64,000 nucleotides of DNA from Caenimonas sedimenti (GCF_007833165.1 NZ_VOBQ01000017.1:118074-182073), one strand, 5' to 3'. Counted from the first letter of the stretch, positions 17,961-26,876 are shown. Notes: a model not told the origin generated them from the sequence alone. Numbers and translations: made by a program.

Positions 17961-19739
17961 ATGTGCGGCATCTTCGGCTTCTGGGATCGCCGGCGGCAGC
18001 CGCTCGCCCCGGATCTGTTCGCCGCGATGGGCGAGCGCCTGCGCCATCGCGGCCCGGACGACCATGGTGTGCACCTGGACCAGCGGCGCGGGGTGGGACT
18101 CGGCAACCGCCGCCTTTCCATCATCGACCTGGCGGGCGGGCACCAGCCCTTCGTCTCCGACGACGGCCAGGTCGCCGTGGTGCAGAACGGCGAGATCTTC
18201 AACTACATCGAACTCGCAGCCGAACTGCGGGCCCAGGGCGTCCACCTGCGGACGGGCTCCGATACCGAAGTGATCTTGCGGCTCTACGAGCGCGAGGGCA
18301 TCACCTGCCTGGCACGCCTGAATGGCATGTTCGCGATCGCCATCGATGACGCGCGCATCGATGCGCTCTATCTCGCGCGCGACCGCATCGGCGTCAAGCC
18401 GCTGTTCTTCCATGACACCGGCGGGCGCATGCTGTTCGGCTCGGAGCCCAAGGCCCTGCTCGCGGCGGGCGTGCAGCGCCTGGCCGACCTGGAAGCGCTG
18501 CACCACTACCTCACCTTCAACTACGTGCCGGCGCCGTGGACCATCTGGCGCGGCATGCGCCACGTGATGCCCGGGACCTGGATGAAGTTCACCCGCACGG
18601 GCACCGAGACCCGCCGCTGGTGGAGCCTGGCGGACCAGCGGGAGCGGGACCACGATTTCGGCGCCTGGGCGGACGAATTCCTGGCGATCCTCGACGATGC
18701 GACGCGCATCCGCCTGCGCGCCGACGTACCCTGGGGCGCCTTCCTCTCCGGCGGCGTCGACTCCAGCACCATCGTGGCCCTGATGGCGCGCCACGTCGAC
18801 CGGCCGGTGAAGACGTTCTGCATCGGCTTCCGCGACCCCCGCTTCGACGAATCGCAGCACGCCGAAGCCGCGGCACGCCGCTTCGGCTGCGACCACACGA
18901 CGGAGTTCGCGGAGCCCCACATGCTGGACCGGTGGGCGGAAGTCATCCACCACCTCGACCAGCCCCATGGCGACGCATCCTTCATGCCGACGCTGCGCGT
19001 GAGCGAGCTCGCCGCGAAACACGTGAAAGTCGTGCTCACCGGCGACGGCGGCGACGAGCTCTTCGCCGGCTACGACAAGTACGCCGACTACTTCGGGCGG
19101 CCGGGCTGGGAGGCGCTGCCCGACGAGTCGTTCCGGCGCGGCTACTTCGATTCCATCTCGCTCTTTCCGCGCGATGCGCAGCTGCGGCTGCTGCAGCCCG
19201 CGCAACGCGCGCAGGTGGCGCAGATGGACAGTTTCGCCACGGCGGCCCGGCCCTGGTTCGAGGAGGCCGCCCACTTCGACCGCATCAACCAGGCGCTGTA
19301 CCTCGACATGCAGTTGCTGCTCTCCGGCAACAACCTGGTCAAGCCGGACCGCATGGGCATGGCGGTCTCGATCGAGGCACGGACGCCCTTCCTGGACTAC
19401 CGGATGATGGAGTTCGCCTTCCGGTCGCGCGGCGCCACCAAGCTGCAGGCAGGCGACAAGAAGCACTGGTTCAAGCGCGCCGTCACCCCGCTGATCGGCG
19501 AGGAACTCGCGCTGCGCAAGAAGCAGATGTTCACGGTGCCCGTGGGCGAATGGTTCAAGGGTGACGGCGTGGCCTGGCTGCGCAAGCTGCTGGCGGAAAG
19601 CGAATACCTCCGCGGCACGCTGGATGCCGGTGAGGTGACCCGCCTGGTCGAACAGCACCACGGCGGCCAGGCCAACCACACCCGAGAGCTGCGTGCATTG
19701 GCGGCGCTGGCGTTGTGGGCCGGCGAGGCGGGACTGTGA
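17961..19739 (+). CDS. asnB: glutamine-dependent asparagine synthase-type amidotransferase
   Basis: A 592-residue two-domain enzyme. The class II glutaminase starts with the catalytic Cys2 in MCGIFGF and includes LGNRRLSIIDL and VVQNGEIFNY. The synthetase domain carries the ATP pyrophosphatase loop SGGVDSS at 263-269. AsnB transfers ammonia from Gln to an adenylated carboxylate. In surface-polysaccharide clusters, relatives of this type (WbpS-like) amidate uronic acids or convert acetamido to acetamidino groups. The island context therefore makes glycan modification as plausible as asparagine synthesis. It is 1 bp downstream of the transferase and 22 bp before pseC, inside one operon. Confidence 0.88.
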   Translation: MCGIFGFWDRRRQPLAPDLFAAMGERLRHRGPDDHGVHLDQRRGVGLGNRRLSIIDLAGGHQPFVSDDGQVAVVQNGEIFNYIELAAELRAQGVHLRTGSDTEVILRLYEREGITCLARLNGMFAIAIDDARIDALYLARDRIGVKPLFFHDTGGRMLFGSEPKALLAAGVQRLADLEALHHYLTFNYVPAPWTIWRGMRHVMPGTWMKFTRTGTETRRWWSLADQRERDHDFGAWADEFLAILDDATRIRLRADVPWGAFLSGGVDSSTIVALMARHVDRPVKTFCIGFRDPRFDESQHAEAAARRFGCDHTTEFAEPHMLDRWAEVIHHLDQPHGDASFMPTLRVSELAAKHVKVVLTGDGGDELFAGYDKYADYFGRPGWEALPDESFRRGYFDSISLFPRDAQLRLLQPAQRAQVAQMDSFATAARPWFEEAAHFDRINQALYLDMQLLLSGNNLVKPDRMGMAVSIEARTPFLDYRMMEFAFRSRGATKLQAGDKKHWFKRAVTPLIGEELALRKKQMFTVPVGEWFKGDGVAWLRKLLAESEYLRGTLDAGEVTRLVEQHHGGQANHTRELRALAALALWAGEAGL

Positions 19740-19761
19740 CGCCGCCACGCCAGGGGCGACA

Positions 19762-20925
19762 ATGGCCGCCATGATCCCCTATGGCCGCCAGATCATCTCC
19801 GACGCCGATGTGGAAGCGGTGGTCGCGGTTCTGCGTTCCGATTTCCTGACGCAAGGCCCCCAGGTGCCGGCCTTCGAGCAGGCGCTGGCCGCGTTCTGCG
19901 AGACGCCGCATGCCGTGGCCGTCAACAGCGCCACCAGCGCCTTGCACATCGCTTGCCTGGCACTTGGGGTGGGGCCGGGCGATACGGTCTGGACCTGCAC
20001 CAACACCTTCCTGGCCAGCGCCAACTGCGCCCTCTATTGCGGCGCTGACGTGGAGTTCCTGGACATCGATCCACGGACGCTCAACGTGTCGGTGCCGGAA
20101 TTGGCGGCGAAACTGGAGGCCGCCAGTGCGGCCGGCCGCTTGCCCAAGGTGCTGATCCCCGTGCATTTCGCCGGCCTGCCGTGCGACATGGCCGAGATCG
20201 CAGGGCTGGCGCGGCGGCATGGCGTCGCCGTCGTGGAAGACGCCTCGCATGCGGTGGGCGCCCGCTACGGCGACGGCTCGCCGGTCGGCAGCGGCCATCA
20301 TTCGGACATCACGGTGTTCAGCTTTCACCCGGTGAAGATCATGACCACCGCGGAAGGCGGTGCGGCGCTGACGCGCGACGGGGCCCTGGCGCGCAAGCTC
20401 GCGCTGCTCCGTTCGCATGGGATGTCGCGCGAGCCGGAAGAAATGCGCGGTGCTCCGGACGGCCCCTGGTACTACCAGCAGCTGGCGCTGGGCTACAACT
20501 ACCGCATGACGGAACTGCAGGGCGCGCTGGGCCGCTCCCAGCTGCCCCGTGTTCCCGCCTGGGTCGATGCCCGGCACGCGCTCGCGGATCGCTATGACCA
20601 GGAGCTTGCCGGCCTGCCGCTGCTGCTGCCGTGGCGCGGGTCGCCGGCCCGGTCCGCCCTGCATCTGTACGTGGTGCAGCTCGATGAGGAGCGGACCCGG
20701 GTGAGCCGCCGCCACGCCTTCGAGGCGCTGCGGGCCGGCGGCATCGGCGTCAACGTGCACTACATCCCGGTCCACACGCAGCCCTTCTTCCGTGAACGGC
20801 GCGCGCAGAGCTTGCCGGCCGCGGAGCGCTACTACGCCCGCTGCATCACGCTGCCGCTCCATGCCGGCCTGACGGTGGAAGACCAGGACACGGTGATCGC
20901 GCGTCTGCGCGAGGTGCTGCAGTGA
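19762..20925 (+). CDS. pseC: PseC aminotransferase (UDP-4-keto-hexose to UDP-4-amino-4,6-dideoxy-L-AltNAc)
   Basis: A PLP-dependent DegT/DnrJ/EryC1 aminotransferase that makes the second intermediate of pseudaminic acid from the PseB product. The 387 residues match PseC in length. The start IPYGRQIISDADVEAVVAVL and SDFLTQGPQVPAFE are the PseC-type opening. NSATSALHIACLALGVGPGD, the PLP-binding VVEDASHAVGARY with Asp160, and the Schiff-base Lys192 in FSFHPVKIMTTAEGG are all present. The ATG at 19762 follows AGGGG by about 5-7 bp; an in-frame ATG at 19771 is the alternative. The stop overlaps pseF by four bases. Confidence 0.92.
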   Translation: MAAMIPYGRQIISDADVEAVVAVLRSDFLTQGPQVPAFEQALAAFCETPHAVAVNSATSALHIACLALGVGPGDTVWTCTNTFLASANCALYCGADVEFLDIDPRTLNVSVPELAAKLEAASAAGRLPKVLIPVHFAGLPCDMAEIAGLARRHGVAVVEDASHAVGARYGDGSPVGSGHHSDITVFSFHPVKIMTTAEGGAALTRDGALARKLALLRSHGMSREPEEMRGAPDGPWYYQQLALGYNYRMTELQGALGRSQLPRVPAWVDARHALADRYDQELAGLPLLLPWRGSPARSALHLYVVQLDEERTRVSRRHAFEALRAGGIGVNVHYIPVHTQPFFRERRAQSLPAAERYYARCITLPLHAGLTVEDQDTVIARLREVLQ

Positions 20926-21614
20926 CGCTCGCCATCATCCCGGCGCGCGGCGGCAGCAAGCGCATCCCGCGCAAGAACATCCGCCACTTCGCCGGCCGGC
21001 CGATGGTGGCGCACAGCATTGCGGCATGCCTGGAAAGCGGCCTGTTCGAGCGGGTGATCGTCTCGACGGAAGATGCCGAGATCGCGGAGGTCGCGCGGTC
21101 GCATGGGGCGGAAGTTCCTTTCCTGCGGCCCGCCGGCCTCGCGGACGATCATGCCGGCACCGACGAAGTCATGGCGCAGGTGCTGGGCGCGCTGGCTGAA
21201 CGGGGCGAATCGCCGCCACAGGCCTGCTGCGTCTATGCGACCGCGCCCCTGCTGCGGCCCGACGACTTGCGGGCCGGCCGCGAACTGCTGGCGCAGGGGT
21301 GGGACTACGCGTTCTCCGCGGCGCGCTACCCGCACCCGGTGTTTCGCGCGTTCACCTGGCAGCCGGGGCAGGGCTGCGCCATGCTGATGCCGCAGCACTA
21401 CGACACACGCTCGCAAGACCTGCCCGACGCGTGGCACGACGCGGCCCAGTTCTACTGGGGCGAGCGCGCGGCCTGGCTGGAGCGGCGGCCACTGTTCGGC
21501 GCCCGCTCCGCGATCGTGCCTTTGCCGCGTTGGCGGGTCCAGGACATCGACACACCGGAGGACTGGGAGATGGCTGAATTGCTGTACCGCATATGGCAGG
21601 AGCGGCGGACATGA
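20922..21614 (+). CDS. pseF: pseudaminic acid cytidylyltransferase PseF
   Basis: Activates pseudaminic acid with CTP to give CMP-Pse, the donor used by glycosyltransferases. The 230 residues begin with the nucleotidyltransferase signature AIIPARGGSKRIPRKNI and continue FAGRPMVAHSI. ERVIVSTEDAEIAEVA and CCVYATAPLLRPDDL are the further conserved blocks, and IDTPEDWEMAELLY closes the protein. The GTG start overlaps the pseC stop (GTGA). It is distinguished from NeuA/LegF only by motif detail and by its partners pseG and pseI. Confidence 0.92.
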   Translation: MTLAIIPARGGSKRIPRKNIRHFAGRPMVAHSIAACLESGLFERVIVSTEDAEIAEVARSHGAEVPFLRPAGLADDHAGTDEVMAQVLGALAERGESPPQACCVYATAPLLRPDDLRAGRELLAQGWDYAFSAARYPHPVFRAFTWQPGQGCAMLMPQHYDTRSQDLPDAWHDAAQFYWGERAAWLERRPLFGARSAIVPLPRWRVQDIDTPEDWEMAELLYRIWQERRT

Positions 21615-22291
21615 ACGGGGCCCGGGTTCTGGTCGTGGCCGCCCATCCGGACGACGAGGTGCTGGGTTGCGGCGCCACACTGGCCAAGTGGCGATCGCAG
21701 GGTGCCGAGATCCAGGTCGCCTTCCTCGCGGACGGTGTCGCGGCGCGCGGGGCGGCGGATGCCGGACCTGCCGCGCAACGCCGGCGCGCCGCTGCCCGCG
21801 CGGCCAGCACCGCCCTCGGCCTGCCGCCGCCCTGGTTCGGCGACTTCCCGGACAACCGCTGCGATGCTGTTCCCCTGCTGGAAATGGCCCAGGCGGTGGA
21901 AGCACTGGTGGCGCGCTTCAGTCCCACCACCGTGCTGACCCACCACCACGGCGACCTCAACATCGACCACCAGCGCGTTCACCAGGCGGCAATGACCGCC
22001 TGCCGGCCCCAGCCCGGCCACACCGTGCGGACGCTGCTGTTTTTCGAGGTGCCCTCCAGCACCGAATGGCAGACGCCGTCGCCCGCGTTGGCCTTCGTTC
22101 CGCAATGGCACGAGGACGTCGGCGCCACGCTCGACCGCAAGCTCGCCGCCTTGCAGGCGTATGCCGAGGAGTTGCGGCCCTGGCCGCACCCGCGGTCGGC
22201 CCGCGCGGTGGAGGCCCTGGCGCGCTGGCGCGGCGCGGCCGTCGGCTGCGAGGCCGCCGAAGCCTTCATGCTGGGACGGCTGGTGCGGTGA
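21611..22291 (+). CDS. PIG-L/LmbE-family N-acetyl-sugar deacetylase
   Basis: A 226-residue zinc-dependent deacetylase of the GlcNAc-PI de-N-acetylase superfamily. The metal site is intact: AHPDDE at 11-16 supplies His12 and Asp15, and HGDLNIDHQRVH supplies the second His (residue 124) next to Asp119-His120. Family members deacetylate N-acetyl sugars in glycolipids, mycothiol-type thiols or antibiotics. Between pseF and pseG, with 4-bp overlaps on both sides, it is likely to act on a pseudaminic-acid intermediate or on the finished glycan, possibly creating a free amine for another substituent. That step is inference. Confidence 0.85.
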   Translation: MNGARVLVVAAHPDDEVLGCGATLAKWRSQGAEIQVAFLADGVAARGAADAGPAAQRRRAAARAASTALGLPPPWFGDFPDNRCDAVPLLEMAQAVEALVARFSPTTVLTHHHGDLNIDHQRVHQAAMTACRPQPGHTVRTLLFFEVPSSTEWQTPSPALAFVPQWHEDVGATLDRKLAALQAYAEELRPWPHPRSARAVEALARWRGAAVGCEAAEAFMLGRLVR

Positions 22292-23355
22292 AGGTGCTCG
22301 TGCGCGCCGACGCGTCGCTGGCCCTGGGCAGCGGCCACGTCATGCGTTGCCGCACGCTGGCCGCTGAACTGCAACGGCGCGGCCATGGGGTCACTTTCGC
22401 CTGCCGGCCGCTGGATGGCCACTTGCTGGAACTGCTGCGCGCCGGCGGATTCGAAACCGCCGCGCTGCCACTGGACCCGCATGTCACCACCGGGCTCGAA
22501 CCGATCGGCGACGCGCAGGCTCTGGCGGACGCGCAGGCCTGTGTGCAGCTGGCCGGCGCACTCGACTGGGTGGTGGTCGACCACTATGGACTCGGGGCGC
22601 GCTGGGAGCAGGTCTTGCGGAATGCGGGCGCGCGGGTCCTCGCGCTCGACGACCTGGCGGACCGCCTGCACAGCTGCGACCTGCTGCTGGACCAGAACCC
22701 GGGCGGTGCGGAGCGCTATGCAGCGCGCGTGCCACCGGGCACCCGTTTGCTGGTGGGGCCGGAGTGGGCGCTGGTGCGGCCTGAATTCCCCGCCCTGCGC
22801 GCCACCAGCCTGGAGCGCCGGCAGCGCCCGGTGCTGCAACGCCTGCTGGTGTTCCTGGGTGGAGGCGACGTGGCCGCGGACGTGCAAGTTGCCCTGACGG
22901 GCGCGCTGGCCAGCGGGATCCCCTGGACCCATGTGGATGTGGTTCTGGGCAGCGGCGTACCGGGCGCCGACGCGGTTGCGGCTCAATTGAAATCCTTCCC
23001 GAGTGCCGTCCTGCACGTCCAGACCGAACACATGGCCCGTCTGATGGCCGATGCCGATGTCGCCATCACGGCCGGGGGCGGCGTCACCTGGGAGAAATGT
23101 TGCCTGGGCCTGCCCAGCCTGGTGGCCGTGCTGGCGGAGAATCAGGGGGCGGTGGTGCCGGAGCTGCGGGCTCGCGGCGCGGCGGTGGTGCTGGAGCCGG
23201 CGGGGCCGCCGCGGCCAGAAGACATTGCGGCGGCGCTGCGGGCCTTGACGCCCGCCAGCCTGGCAGCCATGGCGCAGGCGGCCGCGGGCATGTGCTCCGG
23301 GCAGGGGGCGCCGCGGGTTGCGGCACAGCTGGAACAAGGGACGAAGGATGGATGA
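22288..23355 (+). CDS. pseG: PseG, UDP-2,4-diacetamido-2,4,6-trideoxy-L-altropyranose hydrolase
   Basis: Removes UDP from the PseH product to free the 2,4-diacetamido sugar for PseI. The 355 residues form a GT-B fold. The diagnostic N-terminus is RADASLALGSGHVMRC, including the catalytic His17. The C-terminal half has MADADVAITAGGGVTWEKCCLGLPSLV, the nucleotide-binding block. The GTG at 22288 overlaps the deacetylase stop, and the 3' end overlaps pseI by 8 bp. The GSGHVMR motif is what separates PseG from the epimerase-type LegG/NeuC enzymes. Confidence 0.92.
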   Translation: MKVLVRADASLALGSGHVMRCRTLAAELQRRGHGVTFACRPLDGHLLELLRAGGFETAALPLDPHVTTGLEPIGDAQALADAQACVQLAGALDWVVVDHYGLGARWEQVLRNAGARVLALDDLADRLHSCDLLLDQNPGGAERYAARVPPGTRLLVGPEWALVRPEFPALRATSLERRQRPVLQRLLVFLGGGDVAADVQVALTGALASGIPWTHVDVVLGSGVPGADAVAAQLKSFPSAVLHVQTEHMARLMADADVAITAGGGVTWEKCCLGLPSLVAVLAENQGAVVPELRARGAAVVLEPAGPPRPEDIAAALRALTPASLAAMAQAAAGMCSGQGAPRVAAQLEQGTKDG

Positions 23356-24403
23356 AGTACGCGCGGGACCCCGGCGCATCGGACGGGGCCAGCCCTGCCT
23401 GATCGCGGCCGAGGTCGGCATCAACCACAACGGCGACCTGGACCTGGCGCTGCGCAGCATCGATGCGGCGGCAGCGGCGGGCGCCGACGCGGTCAAGTTC
23501 CAGAACTACCGCACCGAGGACTTCCTCAGCGACGAGACCCTGCAGTACAGCTACCGCAGCGGTGGGCGCGAAGTGCGCGAGTCGCAATTCGCCATGTTCA
23601 AGCGCTGCGAGCTGCGCCCGGGCATGCTCGCCCAGCTCAAGGCCCGTTGCGATGCGCGTGGCGTGCTGTTCTTCAGCACCCCGACCGGGGCCGAAGGCAT
23701 CCGCGAACTGGTGGACCTGGGGGCGCCGCTGATCAAGAATGGCTCCGACTTGCTGACCCACATCGACGTGGTGCGTGCCATGGCGCGCAGCGGCCTGACC
23801 ACCGTGCTTTCCACCGGCATGGCGACGCTGGCGGAAGTGGATGCGGCGGTCCGCCTGTTCCGTGCGGAGGGCGGACGCGAACTCGTGCTGCTGCATTGCA
23901 CGTCGAGCTACCCGACACCGCCGGACCAGGTCAATCTGCGCCGCATGGCGACACTGCGCTCGGCGTTCGGCTGTCCCGTCGGCTTCAGCGACCACTCCGA
24001 GGGCGTGGCGGCGGCAACGGCGGCCGTTGCGCTCGGCGCCTGCTTCGTCGAGAAGCACTTCACCCTGGATCGGACGCTCCCGGGCCCGGACCATTGGTTC
24101 TCCTGCGACCCCGATGGCTTCGCGGCACTGGTGCATGGCATCCGCACCGCCGAAGCGGCACTGGGCGACTCGATGCCCGGGCCGACCGCGGCCGAGGCCG
24201 AAGGGCGAGAGCAATTCCGCCTGTCGTGCACCACCGCGCAGGCCCTCCCAGCGGGAACCCGGCTGGGCGAGGCCCACATCGCGTTCCGCCGGCCCGGCAC
24301 CGGCATTGCGCCCGAGGCGCGCGCGGCGTTGATCGGCCAGGTGCTGCGGCAGGATTTGCCGGCCGGCACGACGCTGACCTGGGAGCACTTCGGCCATGGC
24401 TGA
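23348..24403 (+). CDS. pseI: pseudaminic acid synthase PseI (NeuB family)
   Basis: Condenses the diacetamido-trideoxy-L-altrose from PseG with phosphoenolpyruvate to form the nine-carbon pseudaminic acid. It is 351 residues. The TIM barrel shows IAAEVGINHNGDLDLALR, DAVKFQNYRTEDF, HCTSSYPTP and FSDHSEGV, where metal and PEP ligands lie. VEKHFTLDRTLPGPDHWFS precedes a C-terminal SAF antifreeze-like domain of about 60 residues. The ATG at 23348 overlaps pseG by 8 bp. Assignment to Pse rather than sialic or legionaminic acid rests on the complete pse set around it. Confidence 0.92.
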   Translation: MDEVRAGPRRIGRGQPCLIAAEVGINHNGDLDLALRSIDAAAAAGADAVKFQNYRTEDFLSDETLQYSYRSGGREVRESQFAMFKRCELRPGMLAQLKARCDARGVLFFSTPTGAEGIRELVDLGAPLIKNGSDLLTHIDVVRAMARSGLTTVLSTGMATLAEVDAAVRLFRAEGGRELVLLHCTSSYPTPPDQVNLRRMATLRSAFGCPVGFSDHSEGVAAATAAVALGACFVEKHFTLDRTLPGPDHWFSCDPDGFAALVHGIRTAEAALGDSMPGPTAAEAEGREQFRLSCTTAQALPAGTRLGEAHIAFRRPGTGIAPEARAALIGQVLRQDLPAGTTLTWEHFGHG

Positions 24404-25076
24404 ACCCAGCTTCGATCCGGTCTGGGACACCATCTATGGCGGCGGTCACACGGTGCGCTACCCCTGGGACGCGGTGGTCAGTTTTGTCTTCCGGCATGCG
24501 CCCAGGGGCGTGCCCCGCGCGTCCGTGCGCATCCTCGAAGTGGGGTGCGGGTCCGCCAGCAACTTGTGGTTCGCGGCGCGGGAAGGCTTCTGCGTCACCG
24601 GCATCGATGGATCGGCCGCGGCGATCGCGCAGGCGCGGCGCCGCTTCGCCGACGAAGGCCTCAGCGGTGATCTCCGCGTCGGCGACTTCACCCGCCTGGA
24701 CGGCCTGGCGGATGCGAGTTTCGACCTGGTCATCGACCGTGGGGCGCTGGTGTGCACGGGCTATTCGGACGCCGCGCGAGCCGTCCGCGAAATCGGCCGC
24801 GTGCTGAAGCCTGGCGGCCGCTTCTTCTTCAATCCCTACAGTGACCGCCACACGAGCGCGTCGTCCGGCCGCGCCGCCGCGGATGGCCTGCGCGTGGGGA
24901 TCGACAAGGGAAGCCTGGTGGGCGTCGGCCAGCTGTGCTTCTACGGCCGCGATGAGGTCGACGGGCTCCTGCGCGAGGGTTGGGTGGTGCGTTCGCTGCA
25001 GCACCTGGAACTCCAGGAAGCGCTGGACGGCAGCTTGCATGCCGAATGGCGGGTGGTGGCGGAGAAGCCGGCGTGA
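24396..25076 (+). CDS. SAM-dependent class I methyltransferase
   Basis: A 226-residue Rossmann-fold methyltransferase. Motif I is ILEVGCGSASNLWFAA, followed by VTGIDGSAAAIAQARRR (motif II, acidic residue that binds the ribose) and FDLVIDRGALVCTGY (motif IV). GRVLKPGGRFFFNPY is motif V/VI. It begins MAEPSFDPVWDTIYGGG. Similar proteins occur in O-antigen and flagellin-glycan clusters. The substrate is likely a sugar of the island, possibly an O-methylation of pseudaminic acid, but nothing in the sequence fixes it. It overlaps both neighbours, by 8 and 4 bp. Confidence 0.8.
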   Translation: MAEPSFDPVWDTIYGGGHTVRYPWDAVVSFVFRHAPRGVPRASVRILEVGCGSASNLWFAAREGFCVTGIDGSAAAIAQARRRFADEGLSGDLRVGDFTRLDGLADASFDLVIDRGALVCTGYSDAARAVREIGRVLKPGGRFFFNPYSDRHTSASSGRAAADGLRVGIDKGSLVGVGQLCFYGRDEVDGLLREGWVVRSLQHLELQEALDGSLHAEWRVVAEKPA

Positions 25077-26176
25077 ACGACGGGAGCCACGGGACCGGCA
25101 CAGTGGCCGCGGCGGACAGGCTGGCACTGCGCCCGCTGGCGGCCGCGGACGCCGAACGCCTGCTCACCTGGCGCAACGACCCTTTCATCGTCGCCCGCTC
25201 GTTGAGCCGGCGGGAGGTGCAGCCGGACGAGCATCGCCGCTGGTTCACCGCGCTGCTGCAGCGGCACGACGTCCTGGCCTGGGTGGTGGAAGTGGCCGGC
25301 AGGCCCATCGGCCACGCGCGGGCCGAACCGCAGGCGCAGGACTGGCTGCTGACGATCTACCTGGCCCAGGACGCCACCGGTCATGGGTGGGGCGTGCGAG
25401 CGATCGAACTGGCCTGCCAGGCCTGTGCCCAAAGCCGTCCGTGGTCGGCTGTCATCGCCGAAGTCGTGCCCGGGAATCGCGCGGCACTGTCGGCTTTCCT
25501 TCGCGCCGGCTTCCAGCGTTGTCCGGATCAAGACCGGCCGGACGCGTTGATCCTCACCTGGCGGCGGGTCGCAGGCGAGGAGGCGCGCACCGTGGCTCAC
25601 TACGAAGCCCTGATGTCCGCGCACGGGGACTCGTTTCGCGCCCTCGACTGGGGCAGCGCCGCGGGCCAGCGGCTGCGCTTCGAGGTGCTGGCCGGCGTGG
25701 GGGACCTGGCGAACGCCAGCGTGCTGGATGTCGGCTGCGGCCTGGCCCATTTCGCGGATTGGTTGGACGAGCGCGGGATGGCCGCCGGCTACACCGGCCT
25801 CGACCTGGTGCCCGCGCTGCTGGAAGGCGCGGCGCGGCGGCGGCCGGACTTGCGGCTGGTTGCGGGCAGCATCCTGGATCCTGCGGTGCTGGCCGGCGAG
25901 CAGTTCGACTATGTGTTCGCCAGCGGCGTCTTCTATACCTACAGCGACGGCGCCGACGATGTCCTGCGGCAAAGCGTGTGCAGGATGTGGGAGCTTGCGC
26001 GGCGCGGCGTGGCCTTCAACGCATTGAGCACCCACGCACCGGACCGCGAGCCCGGCGAGTATTACGCCGACCCGGAGACGGTGCTGGACTTCTGCCGGGG
26101 GCTGACCCCGCGAGCGGAGCTGGTGACGGGGTATCACCCGCGCGACTTCACCGTCTACCTGCGGCGCGAAGGCTGA
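25073..26176 (+). CDS. pseH: PseH-type N-acetyltransferase fused to a methyltransferase
   Basis: A 367-residue fusion. Residues about 15-165 are a GNAT acetyltransferase of the PseH kind: LALRPLAAADAERLLTWRND, DEHRRWFTALL, GRPIGHARAE and an acetyl-CoA loop after IYLAQDATGHGWG, followed by NRAALSAFLRAGFQ. PseH acetylates UDP-4-amino-4,6-dideoxy-AltNAc and is the one pathway enzyme not found elsewhere here. Residues about 190-367 are a SAM methyltransferase (VLDVGCGLAHFADWLDERG, YTGLDLVPALLE, FDYVFASGVFYTYSD). The GTG start overlaps the previous stop. The fusion, with the stand-alone methyltransferase just before it, implies coupled acetylation and methylation. Its end is 4 bp from the next start. 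Confidence 0.85.
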   Translation: MNDGSHGTGTVAAADRLALRPLAAADAERLLTWRNDPFIVARSLSRREVQPDEHRRWFTALLQRHDVLAWVVEVAGRPIGHARAEPQAQDWLLTIYLAQDATGHGWGVRAIELACQACAQSRPWSAVIAEVVPGNRAALSAFLRAGFQRCPDQDRPDALILTWRRVAGEEARTVAHYEALMSAHGDSFRALDWGSAAGQRLRFEVLAGVGDLANASVLDVGCGLAHFADWLDERGMAAGYTGLDLVPALLEGAARRRPDLRLVAGSILDPAVLAGEQFDYVFASGVFYTYSDGADDVLRQSVCRMWELARRGVAFNALSTHAPDREPGEYYADPETVLDFCRGLTPRAELVTGYHPRDFTVYLRREG

Positions 26177-26180
26177 TGCG

Positions 26181-26876
26181 GTGATCGTGTCGATTGCGCA
26201 GCCGGCCTACCTGCCGTGGCTCGGCTATTTCGACCGCGTGGCGGCCAGCGACCTGCACGTCGTCCTGGATCACGTGCCGCTGGAGCGCAGTTCCACCACG
26301 CGCTTCACCAATCGCAACAAGGTGCGCGGGCCGGGCGGCCCGCTCTGGCTCACGGTGCCGGTCGTGGGCGCCAGCCGCCAGCCGGCGATCAACGCCGCTG
26401 AGATCGATACCACGCAAGGCTGGCAGCAGCGGCACCGGCGGACCTTGGAGCAGGCCTACGGCAAGACGCCGCATTTCGCCGCACTGGCGGGCTTGCTGGA
26501 AACTTCTTACGGAACTCCCTGGACACGCCTCAATGACCTGCTCGCGGTGCAACGCGGCTGGCTGCTGGATGCCCTGGGCATCGGGACCCGCATCGTCACC
26601 AGCTCGCAGCTGGGCGTGCCCGGAAGCAAGAGCGAACTGATCCTGCGGCTGTGCGAGGCGGTGGGAGCGACGGTCTACCTTTCCGGCCCCTTTGGCCGGG
26701 ACTACCTGGATGCATCCGCATTCGAACGCTCGGGCATCGCCCTGCGTTTCCACGACTACGCCCATCCGGTCTACCCGCAGGGGTCACTGCCCTTCGAGCC
26801 GTACCTGAGCGTGGTCGACCTGCTGGCCCACCACGGCGCGGACAGCCTGCGGCTGCTGCGCACCCCACCGGAATGA
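26181..26876 (+). CDS. WbqC-like family protein
   Basis: A 231-residue protein of the WbqC-like family (PF08889 type), common in O-antigen and other polysaccharide clusters but without an established reaction. The N-terminal signature is SIAQPAYLPWLGYFDRVAASDLHVVLDHV, here residues 4-32, and the family-typical blocks FTNRNKVRG, WLTVPV and KTPHF follow. It has no signal peptide or membrane segment, so it acts in the cytoplasm. The GTG start lies 4 bp after the fusion gene, and the stop overlaps the next ATG. A role in modifying a sugar nucleotide or the glycan is suggested by context only. Confidence 0.8.
   Translation: MIVSIAQPAYLPWLGYFDRVAASDLHVVLDHVPLERSSTTRFTNRNKVRGPGGPLWLTVPVVGASRQPAINAAEIDTTQGWQQRHRRTLEQAYGKTPHFAALAGLLETSYGTPWTRLNDLLAVQRGWLLDALGIGTRIVTSSQLGVPGSKSELILRLCEAVGATVYLSGPFGRDYLDASAFERSGIALRFHDYAHPVYPQGSLPFEPYLSVVDLLAHHGADSLRLLRTPPE

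Noticed and set aside
19762..24403. Legionaminic or sialic acid pathway instead of pseudaminic acid.
   Set aside because: The presence of PseB- and PseC-type enzymes and PseG with the GSGHVMR motif, together with absence of a hydrolysing 2-epimerase of the NeuC/LegG kind, favours Pse.
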